Origin: Rhopalosiphum padi
Taxonomy: Eukaryota; Arthropoda; Insecta; Hemiptera; Aphididae
DNA length: 64,000 nt
NCBI RefSeq assembly: GCF_020882245.1
Contig: NC_083598.1
Coordinates: forward strand, 16,981,178-17,045,177
Reading direction: 5' to 3'
In this document: positions 23,334-38,300 of the stretch, in pieces
Position numbering within the stretch: the first letter of the stretch is position 1
Layout of the letters: each line of letters starts with the position of its first letter
Position numbers and translations under genes: made by a program
Notes under the pieces: model-generated
The model's input: only the letters and a program-made list of their open reading frames with translations
Databases searched by the model: none
Told to the model about the DNA's origin: nothing

Positions 23334-26300
23334 GTGAGTTTTACTTTGTTATTAGTGTCAACACTCGACAGTATTTGTGTATATTGTCTATTGACTAGAA
23401 TGCAAACGCGAGTCAACAATCAATATTCTATTGTATATTTGTATATAGTAACTTAGTCTACCTAAGCACTTATATATTCGGCATTTAATATATAAGTACT
23501 AATGTTATGTCATATTGAACCTTATAGGTATCGTAAATTCGTAATATTTCGTAAATGTAAGTACATATAGATATTAGTGGTACCGGCACAGTGATAATCT
23601 TAAACATTTTTCTGGTATCATCGATTAAACCTGAAAATAAGTATTTACAAATTTTGGAATGTACCTATCTATCTTTTGACGTATACTTACGTACTGTAAT
23701 CGACTACCTACTCTTGTTACAAAAACTTTTAGTGCCATCCGGCGTTGGTAAATGAGTAAAATAAAATATTTTGATTTAATTTTTTTACGCCCGTACTAAC
23801 AGGAAGTCTCTTTTGTACGTAATATGAACGGGGGTGAACGAATGACTGAATGAGTCATGAACATTGTCGAAATGGGGGCGTTCTGTTCTAATGCACATCA
23901 CAGTCGCAGTAGACATTTGTGGATTCTTACTATATAGTTACTCCCTTCGTCGGATTTCAAAATAAATATATAGGTATCTGAAGAATCTTAATATTAAACT
24001 GGTAAGCACTATTTCTTAGTTTTTTACACATTAACTCGCTGTATTCGTACTACCATTCATAATGGCTATTGTACATATTTATATAAATCTAATTTTACCT
24101 TTAATGCATTTAAACCACAATTGACTATAAATAATTAATTTCGACTAGAATTTTAATTCTGCTTTATTAAAAACGAGATATAAAAAAAAATTGAAATATT
24201 TTTCTTTTGAAAATCTGTGTATATTTTTTTAAACTATGCTGAAATATTGAAATAAATTTTGAATGATCTAGTAACTAAATAATATATAATTATCTAAATG
24301 AAAAACAATTATTTAAAGAGTGATCCGAATATTTATCTACCGATTAAAAAAAAAATGTTTAATTATCTATTTGTTATTTATTCATTTTTTAAGACTATAA
24401 TTAATTGTAATAAGACCTTTATATAAATATTATATCGGTATATTATAGTGTATTGTATTATGAATCAGATAAATATGGTATAATTCATATTTCATTCAGT
24501 GGTTTTATAACAATGTATATGCATCTCGTATTATTATATAAATATAATAAGAATTTAATTACTCTGGTTATTAATGTATGTTAATCGTCCATGATTTTCA
24601 AGAAACATATTTATTTTTATGACATCCCTGTCATTTATTCGCGTATTTATTATTGTTTGTTATCTTGCTATGATCTCAATAACTCGAGTTAGATTAGATA
24701 GAATTTGACTTCTCTATAGTTGTGTAGCTATTAAAAAAAAAAACTAATATCAAATAACATTTACCACTCTATAGGTACAAATAGTTTTTTCTAGTAGATG
24801 ATAGCATTTTTTTATAATAATTTAATATTTTTTGGGTTTTTAGACTTCAAATATTAAATACCTATTGACTATAAACATTCAAAGGATATTTATCTTATTG
24901 GCGTTATATTGGTAGTCTACTACAACTTATTATTAATGAATTAAATTATCAAGCCGATTTTTTTATAACCTTTATCTAATAAGGATTACCATCAAGTAAT
25001 ATCTCAGTTATACGTATTGTATACCTAGGCTTTTTAAATTTTTTTTTTAAAAGTAAGCTGTATGTTTAAATTATGAAACCAGGCTATAGATATAATACAC
25101 GACACACGACTGTCAACTATATCTATATTTAAAATGGACTTAAATACTTTTTGTAAACTATTTAAATAAGTATGTATATTTATATTTTTAAAAATATTAA
25201 ATGTATTATATATTATCAAATGTAATTCTGGATCTAACTAAAAGTAAATAACTACCTATGTCATTATATTTATAATTAATAATTAATTAATATTTTTCTA
25301 CAGGATTTTAATGGAATTTGATTTTAAAATAAAAATGATTTTTCTGATAGGTAGGTAATCAGTTTACATTATAAATATAAAAATATAAAAATGTATTACG
25401 AGTATATACCAATTACCTAGTGTAAAATAAATAGTATAAATATATGTATTTTTGAAAAAGACCGATTTTTAATAAATAATATATAGTTATACCTATTATT
25501 ATACAAGTGTCAATCTAAAAATACTCGTAATAAAAACATGTCCTTCTTCATTAACCAAAATATAAAAAATTAAAAACTATAAAAATGTTTTGTGCTTTAT
25601 TTTTGAAAATAATTTAGGCAGTCATAACTTATGTTATAATTTCAAAAAAAAATTCATTTTCTAAATAGTGGATTAAATATTTCAATATGTAATGTAGATA
25701 CTCGTTTAGATAACATTATTAATTGTATTTATTTCGAATAATTATTGAAATAAAATTAATCTTATTGGTCTCTTAAATGAGAAACGCATTTCTGTTTATA
25801 TATTTAATTCGATCAGACATCATAAATCATTTTGTTTTTTTATTGCTTAATTTTTTTCCGAATGTAAATATTCGGATTAATAAAATTATACTAACCCGAT
25901 ATTTCAAATTGTTGAGTTTTTAATACATTACTCCAGTCATTACGTCCGGTATTGAACAAGTTTAATTTAATCAATAAATTGGATGAATCATGAATGATTA
26001 AATTTATTGAACTATAATTACTGGACAGTGTCATATAATTGTTAATATAATAGTATTACTAAATTATAGTTAAAATTCATATTAACATGATAGTGAGATA
26101 ATATTATAAATTACAATTAATTGATGTCTAACGAAATAAATAACTTTTGTATTATAATAATGTGCTGTGTTTTAAAAAAATAAATACGAGTGTGTATGAC
26201 CAAATTTCTAAAAATGAAATTGTATAGAGGCAATATTCACAATAATTTTGAATTAATGGCTTGTAGTTAAAACAAAAAGAATAAAAGTGCGTATGATGTC

Positions 26301-29300
26301 AAAAATAATTTTTAAATATTAGTGTTACGTATGTATCCTTCTCATCGATCTACGCTTTTAACGTAACTGCGCCTTCTACTCGTCCTACAACCCTGTCTGG
26401 CAGCACATGCGGGTTCATTGGGCCTCCGCGTTTCTATAGCAACCACTGAAATCCTGTTGCCGTCTAAACAATACTGCGAGCACTCAACAGCAGTGTCCTT
26501 TACGCCGAGTAAATCTCTGATTGTGCACGTGCCCGAACTATATATCGACGTTTCCAATATTTTTATTAAATAATAATTTTAATAATAATTTATTAAATCG
26601 TGAGAACCTATTTTTGATTTCCGTTATTCCTGGCGAGGTATTTGAATATTTTTAAATAACAAATGAAACGTAGTCGACTCGGAATGGTATCTCGTATTTC
26701 CTTTGCAGGCGGACGTTGTTACATATCCGGGATATATTTTCCAGCATATAATATACAGTTATAAATGTTATAATCATATTATTCAACGTGTAAAATACCA
26801 ATATTAGTTTACAATTTTGATCTGCCAACATGGAAATTTCTTACTTTTTAACTGCAATAACTGATGCGTAAATAAATGTTTAACAAATGCTTTATACCTA
26901 ATGAATAATTATTGATTTTATTTATTAAATTCTAACCTATTTATTTATTTATTTATCTATTTATTTATCTTTATTTAATCTATTTAGTTAATTTATTATA
27001 TTAATGGATGAAAATATTTTAAGGATATATTTCATAAAGCTAGTTTTTACCATGGTGTTTTATTCATAACGTATTGGTCACTATAATATAGCTTGTACGT
27101 AAATTACCTTCTTACGTTGTATTCTATCGTGTTTGTTTTATTTATTAAATATGTTCCGTTGTCTATTAGCCTTGTACCATTAAAAATCAATAGAAAATCG
27201 GTGATTTTGAAAGTATTAGCACGGTTAGAAACGCGTTAGATTATGTGCTTGATTCGGAAAAAAATTATAAGGAGTGCGCAAAAGCAGCGGTGGATTCAAG
27301 GGGGGTTCGAGTCTCCCTCCTATGACAGTTTCATTGTATTTGTAAGGCCTAATATCAAATCCTAAATATTGTGTTTATAAAATTAGTATAAAAAATGTAG
27401 AGTCTCAAAAAGAATCCTAGATCTGCTACTATACAAAAGTACCTGAATATTTAAATGCCATATATTACTCATATTCGAAAAGCTACCTACGCATAAATAT
27501 TTTTAAAAATAAAAAGAACTTCACCCTATCTCCTCAATTAAAGCACTCAATTAATAACCTAAGCTAGTTAATTTTGAAGAATACGGAAAATGTGGCAGAC
27601 GAAACGCGACGGAAATCGGCATGAATTGCCACAGTCTAAGAGAAACCATGAATGTATTGGATATTTTTGTACTCATAAGACAAAATTATAAGGGTTTATT
27701 TACTTTTAATTAGTTATGCTTACTAATTTAATTGAAAACTCATCAAAAACATTATTAAATGTTTCTATACTGCACGACGAATACAATTTTTGTTTTTTCT
27801 TTATTTAATACGATTTATGGAAAACAAGAAAACACGATGTATTTTCTGAATATAGAAGTATTTTATTAATTTTATACAATTTTCCTAGAAACTCATAATA
27901 TGTTTCATTCATACTGCATTTTGTTTTATCTATTGTTTTATATATTTTAATCTTTGAGGTAGGTAAAATTTCTTTTTACTTTTTACATAGGTATCTTTTT
28001 ATAAGCATATGTATAATGCACCTTAATTATTGGTATTTATTAAAATGACAAATATGAGTGTATAAAAAGTTTATAATTTATTTTGTAAGTATAGTTTCTC
28101 TAATAGTCACTCTTATATTTAGGGTAGTCCCTAAATCCTAAGGGAATAAATTAAGGGAAATATTGTCAACCATCTAAATATTTCTAATAAATATTTTGTC
28201 CCACTGTAACCGAGCTTTGCGCTACGTAGAATTGTTTTTTAAAATATGCAGTAATTTATCATTATTATGTATTGCTTTCAAATGTTTAATATTATAAAAC
28301 ACCATGCAATTTAATACATTATTATCCATTATCTATTTAGTTTTTACTTGACACATATTATTGATATTAAATATAGTTTGTTGTATTTTTATTAAGTACC
28401 TATTTATTAATAATTTAAACGATTATATTTCCATTTAAATTAATTGTAGAATCTTGCATATTATACTCGTTTATAGAAGATTCAATTTTTTTTTCAGTCA
28501 TGATAATTTTATGAAGTCTAATGTAGTATATTAATGTATGTATTAAGTGTATAGATATATAGTACACCTATACTATGTCCAGTTTAATTTTGCACAATGG
28601 TAATTTATGTCTTATTAATATAATATTTTTCAAAAATATAATAATTAATAATCACTTAATATTTTTAATTTATAATTTTGTAATAGTTAATAGCATGTTA
28701 AACCTCATACCTACTTCTATTTCTTATGATTAAAACAAAAAAAGATCTAAAAAAATATCAAGTTTTATCAACAGAATATAATTATTTCATTTAATAAGTT
28801 AAGTAAAATATAGATAGTTTTGGAATGTTACGATGACTGGTTATTCATTGCATACATCTATATAATATGGTATAGGTATTATACCGAGAACTGTATGTAA
28901 ATAAACTGTGCTCCTTACGCAAGCGCATTTTGGAGGAAAAACACTTAACTGAAAGAACTTTGCCCGTGAAACAGCATCCGCCCAAATAACAAATCGATCA
29001 TGTTTTTGTGGTGTAGCCGATATATAGTGTACTTTCACTGCACAATGTAGTGTGTTACCAATTTACCGCCCACATTATTACTTTATTATTATACATAAAC
29101 AAACAATAAGTTACCTATATTATATTTTCAGTAAAATAAGTTAAGTTATAAGTTAGCATTATTTTAATTTAAAAGCAGATATTTTGTTATGAAAAATCTA
29201 CTTCTAAAATGTTAAATATAACATAAAGGTTTAAACCCTTTCGTTTATAGCTGTGTTTAACATTTAGATTATAAATTATGTTATGCTCGACCGCGTTTCG

Positions 29301-32300
29301 TGTAATCACTTGGTTTATTGTTCTTAGAATGGTTTTACCAACAAAATATCGTCGTCCACGTACATTTAAATAATAACAATAATTAGCTACGACAACCGTC
29401 CATGTTACAATTTGACTTTCAAATTTGATGGAACAATGGATATTCTGGGGGAGGAGAAATGAGTCTGTGAGTCAGTCATTTGTAATTTCTCGTATGATAG
29501 TAACATACTAATGTATAGTTCACGTCATTTATGATGTTTAAATATAGAATAAAATGAAATACTTAAAATATATATTTTACATTTTTAAATTTTAAAATGT
29601 AATACTATTATAATAAGTCAAATATAAAATAGTAATATAAAATACCTATTAAAATTTATTATTTAGGGTAGTATATTTTAAAATTAATAATTAAAAAAAT
29701 ATCGACTTCAAATTATATTTCGTAGTTGTAAAATTGACCTTTTCAGTGCACGATAAGATAATTTTATTATATTAAGCTGCATATCTGCGTACCGCGTAAT
29801 ACTGCAGCAGGCCACGAACAACCTTAGTTTGTTCTTCCTTCATACACTTGTAATAGTTGTAAATTGTAATACCGTCTCAGTGGGCTAAATATATATGTAT
29901 CTTTTTATTTTCTACGGTGCATTGTTTGAAATTTATTTCACAATTCAAGAAATTTGAGCCACAGTTTGTGTTTAGAAATATAGTCTTGAAGTTGAAAACG
30001 AGTGAGTTATTACTGTTATAGGTAGGTAAAATTTGAATTCTATGACATTAGACATATCATTGTTTCTGAGCAATGATTCGTTAGCCTTTATCACCAGTAC
30101 CTATATTTCATATTTCGTGATATGTTTTTTGATAAAGCTATTAAAATCATTTATTTTAATATTAGTATAATTACAGTAGGTTGATAAAAATGTTTTCCGA
30201 ACATTTTGCATTAATTATATTAATAATATTAAATATTATAATAATAAATATTTTTAAAATACCATATAAACTTAAAATGAATAATTCTGTGAATAATATT
30301 AAAAATATTATGACTTATTTTATCATATAGGTTGTATACATAAAGATATACTATAATTTATATATTATATACTAGACCGTATTAAAAATTTTTCCATATG
30401 TACCTATTCAGTATTTGGTAGTACCTATAACATGTACCCTTATGTAGTAGGTACTTAGGTAATTTATGTTGATTGGTATATTGCATTATATATTTTAATT
30501 AATTTTATTTGTTTTGTTTCTATACTTATTATATTTTTTTAAAGCAAAATTATTTAAAATAGGTACTATATAGGTATATTTTTTTATGACGACGATAGAG
30601 AAAAAATATTATTCTTTTCGATAGTTTTCTTTCCATCGGTGGTTATAAACACATTGAGATTTAAACCATGACAGATGTTATAGTGCTTTGCAGCTGCCAG
30701 TACTCGAATGTTTAGGTGACCCACACGCGTTCTACCACAGTATACGTGACGAGAATCAAGCGTTAGCCAGGTGTTCTTTTTTCGGTGCATGAACATAACA
30801 TACTCATGTGGCTGATATAATGTACCTATAAAATCTTACTGTAGAAAATAATATTTGTACCTGTTAGATTTTTTCCACCTGATCCGGTCCATATGGTTTT
30901 ACTTTAAAACAAAATATTTACGTGTTTCAAAATATCAAAAAATGCGAAATTTTCCTTGAAAAACTATGAAAGTAATGCTAGTGTGTGTCGCTTGTGTATG
31001 AAAATTGTCATCGTGGGAACAGTGCAGTGTTGAGGTCAATGCTGAGCGCGTTGTCATTTAATTCGTCTTCATTGTGCATTTTAATTTGTCGCTCGTTTGG
31101 GTAACAAGTGTATTGAACATAGAGTACTTAAATTATATTAAATTATATTATATATTTTATATTTGTATGATAATGTGCTGCAAATTAATTAATATTTACT
31201 AAAATTTAACAACAGTATTAAATCAAATCATTTCAAATAATTAATGATATTTATTTTTATCATTTATATTTACTGTGTATAACTATTTAATAGTTAATAA
31301 TAGATACATAAAAAAATAATATTAATATATAATTTAAGATATCAATTATTTATCTATTTACCTATATTTTAAATTTAAGAGTTTAATTTTATAAATCAAT
31401 ATTTTATAACCCTTGGCTAATTATCCACAGACCACAATTATAAATAATAATAATAAACATAACATCCAAAATATTTGCATCCAATTATCAGTAGTACCTT
31501 ATCAAATTTCAATGTTTGACGAAACTGTTGAACAAATAATTATAATTAATAATATTTTAGGTACAAATAAATAATTGGTTTATGTTTTTATGAAATATAT
31601 TTTAAAAATGCTTGCGCCTTGAATATTTTTTATTTTTTTATTACCACACAATATAGTTTTTTAGACTATATAGGATACATTATTTAAGATCATATCCACA
31701 CATACTTATTTAGTTTACGTTCATTTATACTAAGTCCATTCTATATTAGTCGTGTTTTATGTACGTTAGTACAACCTTGAAAATTACTAAATAATACCCA
31801 CTTAACTTTGAGATATTAGATGAAACTATATATTTAATTAAGTTATTTTATCGACTTTATTTGAAATAATAGTGCAATAACCAATATGTATAAAACGTAT
31901 TTTACCATTTCATATTGAAAAAGTATATAAACATATGAAATAATTATGAAAATTATATTGAGATATATATTATTATTTTATCTACATTTGTTTGATAATA
32001 TTAATTTAACAATCTATTCATGTAATGTAAATGAATATGTATATAATTTACATCTAATTTAATAATAAAATTATTTTAATATGTTAATTAAATTGGTGTG
32101 TAAAATCATATATATTAAGTATGGTTTTACTTAAATTAGGGTTAGCGTAAATCTATTTTATTAGCTACATATTCAATTTATTGTAAACTTATTCGGTTAG
32201 GTATTGGAACCAAATTTACTTAATATTTATTTAAATATCCTTATTTCTTTAAGATCTATCCTAACACACACACCCACACATAATATATATAATAGTATTA

Positions 32301-35300
32301 TACCTACCATAGACCACTACTGTTTATTTATAGAAAATTCCTTTCACATTTGTCTACAACTTAGATATTTAAAATACGAAGTCTTAAATAATTGTAACTA
32401 GTTTAAAAATTAAATGTCGATTTTTTGATCTGAATAAGTGTAGTTTATTTGTATTTAAAACACGTGTTATTGGTATGTGTTTGTTACCTCATACAAAGAA
32501 CATGTGTTCATAATAATTTAATTTAATAATAATGATGATGGTTAGATATATTATTATAGTTTAATGCTGTAATTTTTAATTTTTGTTTTTAAGTATTTGC
32601 TGTCGTCTTATTATTATACATTAATATGTTTAGTTATTACTCATTAGTTCGTTAAATATATATATTTTTAAGAAATAATAATTATAATTTTATAAAATAA
32701 AAATATAAAATACAATTATTTTTGTGACAAAATTTTCAATTTTTTTTCTTCTAATTTTTAAGGTAATTTTATAAATTAAACATAATTGCTTATTTATAAA
32801 TTGATAAATTTTAAGCGAAGTTTTGTAAACATAAACCAAAATTATTTAATTATTTGCATTGTAACACCCAGTAGGTACCAAATTTATGTTGTAAAGTATA
32901 TTTACTTCTACACATTTTGTTATATAATAATATTATATTATAGTGTGTCTCCTAATAATTCCTTGAATAGTTTTAAGAGCAACATAGAAAAATAAAATCA
33001 TAAATAATTTGTTGTTGAGTTAAACCAAATGTATGTCATTATATATTAATGTATTTAAAAACATTTCAATAGTGTTATAACTTAAAATTTGATAAAACGA
33101 GATTATAAAATTATTATTTACGATTTAACTTCCTCCTTATGAAATAAATTTAAAAATACAACAAAGGCATATTAAAAGTAATCTATAGTATACCAATTAT
33201 ATCATAATATCCCATTGTACTGACAATTATAGTATTATATATGAGCTCTTTCTTGTAAAGCATTAAATTTCTAACCTCTTAAGTTTCATGATATCTCATC
33301 GTACATTATCATTCTCAAAAAAAAAAAAATTAAAAATTAAAATTTAATATCGTAATTTAGAGCACTTATAAATAGTTAAATAGCTACAAAAATATTGAAT
33401 TTAATGTTTTTAAACCAGGAATAGGGTACAGTGATTAAGTGTTGAAACTCAACTTCGCTTCATTCAACTCGATTCCGCAGGATATCAGCATTGATTATAC
33501 CAGTTACGGATTTACTAAGAAATATTTTTATTTTAATACAAAGATAAATTTTCACATTCGTGCAAAACGATTCTGACCGAAGCTCAATTTTCTATATTAT
33601 TGATATTGTTTAAAATATATCAATCTAAGCTTATTACAAAAAGTTTAATAACTTTGAGCTCATTTATTAACTATAGTAATGAGTCATATTACTAATGACT
33701 AATGAATATATGAATAACGTACCATATTAAAATATCCAGTCTTAATTATATTACCCATATTTAAAGCTACTAATTGAATTAAAAGAAATCTAAAACTAAA
33801 TTACTTGTTTAAAATTATATATTTAAAAAAATTATTGTTTCTACCATCGTAAACGAACTATTTCACAAAACTAATTTGTTTTATATATTTTATGTTTTTT
33901 ATAGTCTTGTGTGAAGATGATACTACCATGGGACCCATGTTTATCAAAGAACCAGAAAACCGAGTGGATTTTTCAAATACTACTGGAGCTATTGTTGAAT
34001 GTACTGCTAGGGGTAGTCCTAGACCTGAAATTATTTGGATACGTGCTGATGGTACTGCTGTTGGAGACGTACCTGGTTTACGACAAGTAAGAATTTTTAT
34101 TCTATAATAATTTATAAAACGTATAATACAATCAGTGATACCTAAATTGTGTTTAATAGAATGATATATATGGTAGTGGAGATTATTTTTATACTTGTAT
34201 GGTCTTGTCTATATGCAATCAAATACCTTAGTATTAAAATGCTATAAGATAATAACAGAATAATTCCTATGTATTCATTCCAGAATGATTTATAGTAGCT
34301 ATAATATATTCATATTAAAAAGTAAATTATATTTTCAAGTTTCTGTATAAATACTTTTTTAATTGGTACTCAAATTAAGTGGTGATATGAAAATCATAAA
34401 AATTTAATAAGCATTTGGGCCCAGATGCTAGCCTAAATTATTTAACTCTTCCATGTTGAACATGTTAAATCAGTATGCTACTGACATTATCAACTAAATA
34501 GTAAACTTTCATGTAATGATGTTCTCTGAATTAAAAATATACGTTTTTTTAAAATTTAAAATTTATTTTTAAACAACAAATTTTAAATTCTTAACGAAGC
34601 GAATATTATCTAACTGTTCAGTATGGTTTTCAATGCTAATCGTAGTGATAATGGTAATTATATAATACTCAAGCAAACATTTTTAACTTAGTAATATACT
34701 TTAATTTTTAATATTTATAGTATTTATACAGCTATTGAATTTAAATTGTAATAATTATATTTTACTGGGTTTTAGATTAAATGATTTTTTTTGTTTGTAT
34801 ATATGTGTATAAAAAAATTATAATTGGTGGCTGTGTCGGAGTATTTATATGAAGGTCGGATGTATATGTGTGGATAGGGGATGTTTAAAAAAGCCTCTGT
34901 TGTTATAAATGTAGTGATAAATAGGATTTAAGACATAAAATTTCACAAAAATCTAAAAAATTAAATCAAAACTAGTTGCTTATTTTTTAAAAAAGTAGTG
35001 AAAATTCAAACAAATGACGAATGTACACTATGCCATTATCATAACTATCTTTGTTATACTTACTAGTTATATTGCCTAATTTTGACAATGTTGTCTGATA
35101 AATCGAGTGGTTTACCATTATTATTTATTACCCAGCTCAAGAGAGCCTAATTATTTTATACAATTTTTAAAATTATAAGTTTTTGGTTTTAAACACTTCT
35201 AATATTTTTATAGGTCAAAGGAGATGGCAATTTGGTATTTCCACCTTTTCGAGCAGAAGATTATAAGCAAGAGGTACATGCCCAAGTTTATATTTGTATG

Positions 35301-38300
35301 GCTAAAAATCGTGTCGGTGTAATACATTCTAGGGATGTAAATGTTCGAGCTGGTATGTAAACTAAATTTTATTTATTAAACAAATAATTTGTATTATCTG
35401 TCATTAATTAATTTAAAATAAAGTGGTTTAATAAAATAAGTGTATCACAGCAATAAAGTATTTAATAATTATATAGGTACCTAAAAATATTTTGGATATA
35501 TGTTATACAAAATAATTTTTGTAAGTTAATTAATTCAAGAAATTGTAATAATTTTAAAATTAACATTTTAAATTAATCCAATTATTCAAACACATTTAAT
35601 ACCCATATGTTTGTTTAAATATAATTTTCTTTTAGTTAATGGTATGAGATTATTAAATACATATTTAATGAAGGAGAAAATGTAAGATAAATATTTCACA
35701 GAGAGAATATTAAAAATACGAATTAAATATTCCTAAGTATAGTAAATTGAAACATATTCATCATGTATATATCATATTATACTTATACTATAAATTTATA
35801 ACATAGTATTTATTCTCTATCTATTATTAAGTATTTTATTATGTATTTTAAAACACTTAAGTCTTCGTTACAGTGAATGTATTGTACATTAATTTATGAG
35901 GTTAGTAAACATTTATGGTTAATATTTTGAGAGCTTAATAAGTATGAATTATTTTTTTGTTTTCTGGAATTGGGAACATTTCCAAAACTATTCACAGAGT
36001 TATTTTCGACACATTCAGTGTTCTTAAAGTAAATATACCAAGTATAATTTTAATATATAAATTAATATTAACCTATATACATATATGTATATATGAATGA
36101 GACAACGTGTTTTTTTCTCAAAGTTTTAACTCTAAAAATGTAATTAGATGATATGATTATTAATTACACCGTATATCGACTAGTTGGAGACAAAATAAGA
36201 AACTGCAGAGTGACTTTTTTAGAAACAAAAAATTAAAATTGAAGTTTTTGGTTTTAAACAACCATATAGGTATATTATATAATAATGAATAACTCTTGTT
36301 ATGTCATTCGGGACTAAATAAAAGTTAAATTATAGTTATTGGCTAATTAACTTATATCAAAACCAGTATCTGTACATTCGAAATCATAAAATGTCGAGGA
36401 AAATTTAAAGTTGTAGTTACTCCGAAATTCCGGGGTAGCACAGAATTCAATATAAGTATGTAATTTTAAGTACGTAAAACAAATAATATTAAATATAGGC
36501 CATATAAATTAAGTTAATAGAGTAATTTCATAAGAACTTTAAATACAATAAATTATATGCATGTAAAGTAAAACTATGTTCATAATTTTTTACCAATTGA
36601 CCCACCAACAAAATGATACGATGCCTCAAGTAATATTTTATCACGTTGCTTTTTTCTTTAACCAGTCGATATACCTAGTTCATATATAGAGCCATAGAGG
36701 CAGAAACATAAATAATATAATTTAAAAGTACACTTATTAGTTATTACTCATAATACTTAAAATGTATTTTTTATTAAAAAAAAATTATAATTATAGTAAA
36801 ACAAAATATTATTTGTACGTTACATGTTTTAATTTAAATTGTATATTTGATGATAAAATATATAATAATAATATATTAAGCTCTGTTTAATATTACTAAT
36901 TTGACTTTTTATTTACAGCTGATGATATAAGTACTTAACCATTGATTTTTTAAAAATATTTTATATATTGGTTGTTATTATAATAATATAATAATTGTTT
37001 ATAATATGGATGTTTCGTATTGTTAGTTGTCGCACAAAATTACGAAATCGATGTAATTAAAGAATTTGCTATTAAAGGCAATTCAGCTATAATGAAATGT
37101 CAAGTTCCTTCGTATGTATCTGACTTTGTACATGTTGTATCGTGGATTACCGAAGATTCGGAATATATTCTAGGATCTGATTACGGTAGGGAGATTAATG
37201 TGTTAAAAGTTCGAATGTGTTCTTCCTAGATTTTTGTCCAAATATTGAACACATTATACAAAGTTGTAGTCGATTTAAGTGTACATTTAATGATTTATAC
37301 TGTGTGGTGTACCTACACGTTGCTCTAGATTCCATAATAATAATATACAGCGACATAAGTACTTCATATATGTGTCAAGTATCCGGATTAATAAACATGA
37401 ATGGCTACTTATATGCATATTCTTCACCCTTTCAAAACACGTTTATAATTTTTCATCCCTATACGTTTAAAAAATATCTATTACCTACTCTGATAACCTG
37501 CTTCTTCTAGTTGTTACACAGTTTTATGACACTGATGTAAATAAAGCTTACGCGATTCGTGGAAATTCTGTGATTATGAAATGTGAAACTCCATCGTACG
37601 TCACAGACTTCTTAACCGTTATATCATGGCATACTGATAATGGAGATGTATATTATCCAGGCGATGATAATGGTATTACATTTGGTGGTGTGCATTTAAT
37701 AGATTTAAATCTAATTAAAATTGCTTTTATAATTGAAAGTGATAATGTTTCCTATCTAATCTTTCGTACAATTACACCCAATAATAAATTATGTCTGTGT
37801 ACAATTTCTTAATTATTTATTCTGCTATAGCTGTAAGTCAATATTACGAAGTTGACGTAAATAAAGAGCCAGTGATAAAAGGCAATTCAGTTGTAATGAA
37901 ATGTGGTATTCCATCATTTGTCGCCGATTTTGTTATTGTATTATCATGGAGCACTGATAAGGGTGACAATTTTTACCCTGGAATAGATTATGGTATTTTA
38001 TGGTCATGGCCATATATTATTATATAGTATGATATGGAGATTCCTAATGAATTTTAAATTAAATCCTATTAAAATCAGATTCTCATATTTATGCGTAACT
38101 CCTTCATTTTATATTGTCGATTTAGTTATAGAAGAACCATACAGAAGTGAAGTGAACAATGAATACGTAATACGGGGTAACTCGGTTGTATTAAAATGTA
38201 GCATACCACCATTTATCGCAGATTTCGTGACTATTGTATCTTGGCAGGATAATCGTGGCAATGTATACGAACCATCATTAATCGAAGAAAACCCCGTAAA

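Larger units (their letters stand above)
23334..33904 (+). other. Dscam1 intron 1 (10.6 kb)
   Basis: AT-rich. GC-richer islands stand out near 26340-26560, 28880-29030, 30590-30790 and 30980-31090 and could be regulatory or relic exons. A repeat fragment lies near 27286-27420 and a TTTA/TCTA microsatellite at 26939-26990. No Dscam-like exon was seen in it. Confidence 0.7.

Noticed and set aside
23069..23419. Minus-strand 116-codon frame over the Dscam1 leader and exon 1
   Set aside because: Lies antisense to the leader and signal-peptide exon; low-complexity basic composition with no recognisable domain.
25336..25356. TTTTTCTGATAG|GTAGGT as a recursive splice site in Dscam1 intron 1
   Set aside because: TAGGTAGGTA-like strings are extremely common in this genome, and no good branch point precedes this one.
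27306..27320. tRNA B-box-like GGTTCGAGTCT
   Set aside because: No A box, no cloverleaf and no anticodon arm around it; more likely part of a dispersed repeat.
37217..37510. 97-codon open frame between exons 4.1 and 4.2
   Set aside because: No Ig motif, ends at the acceptor of exon 4.2, and its composition is that of intron.
38295..38300. Alternative donor GTAAAC inside exon 4.4
   Set aside because: Its use would give 169 nt and break the phase needed for exon 5; the donor at 38318 keeps it.
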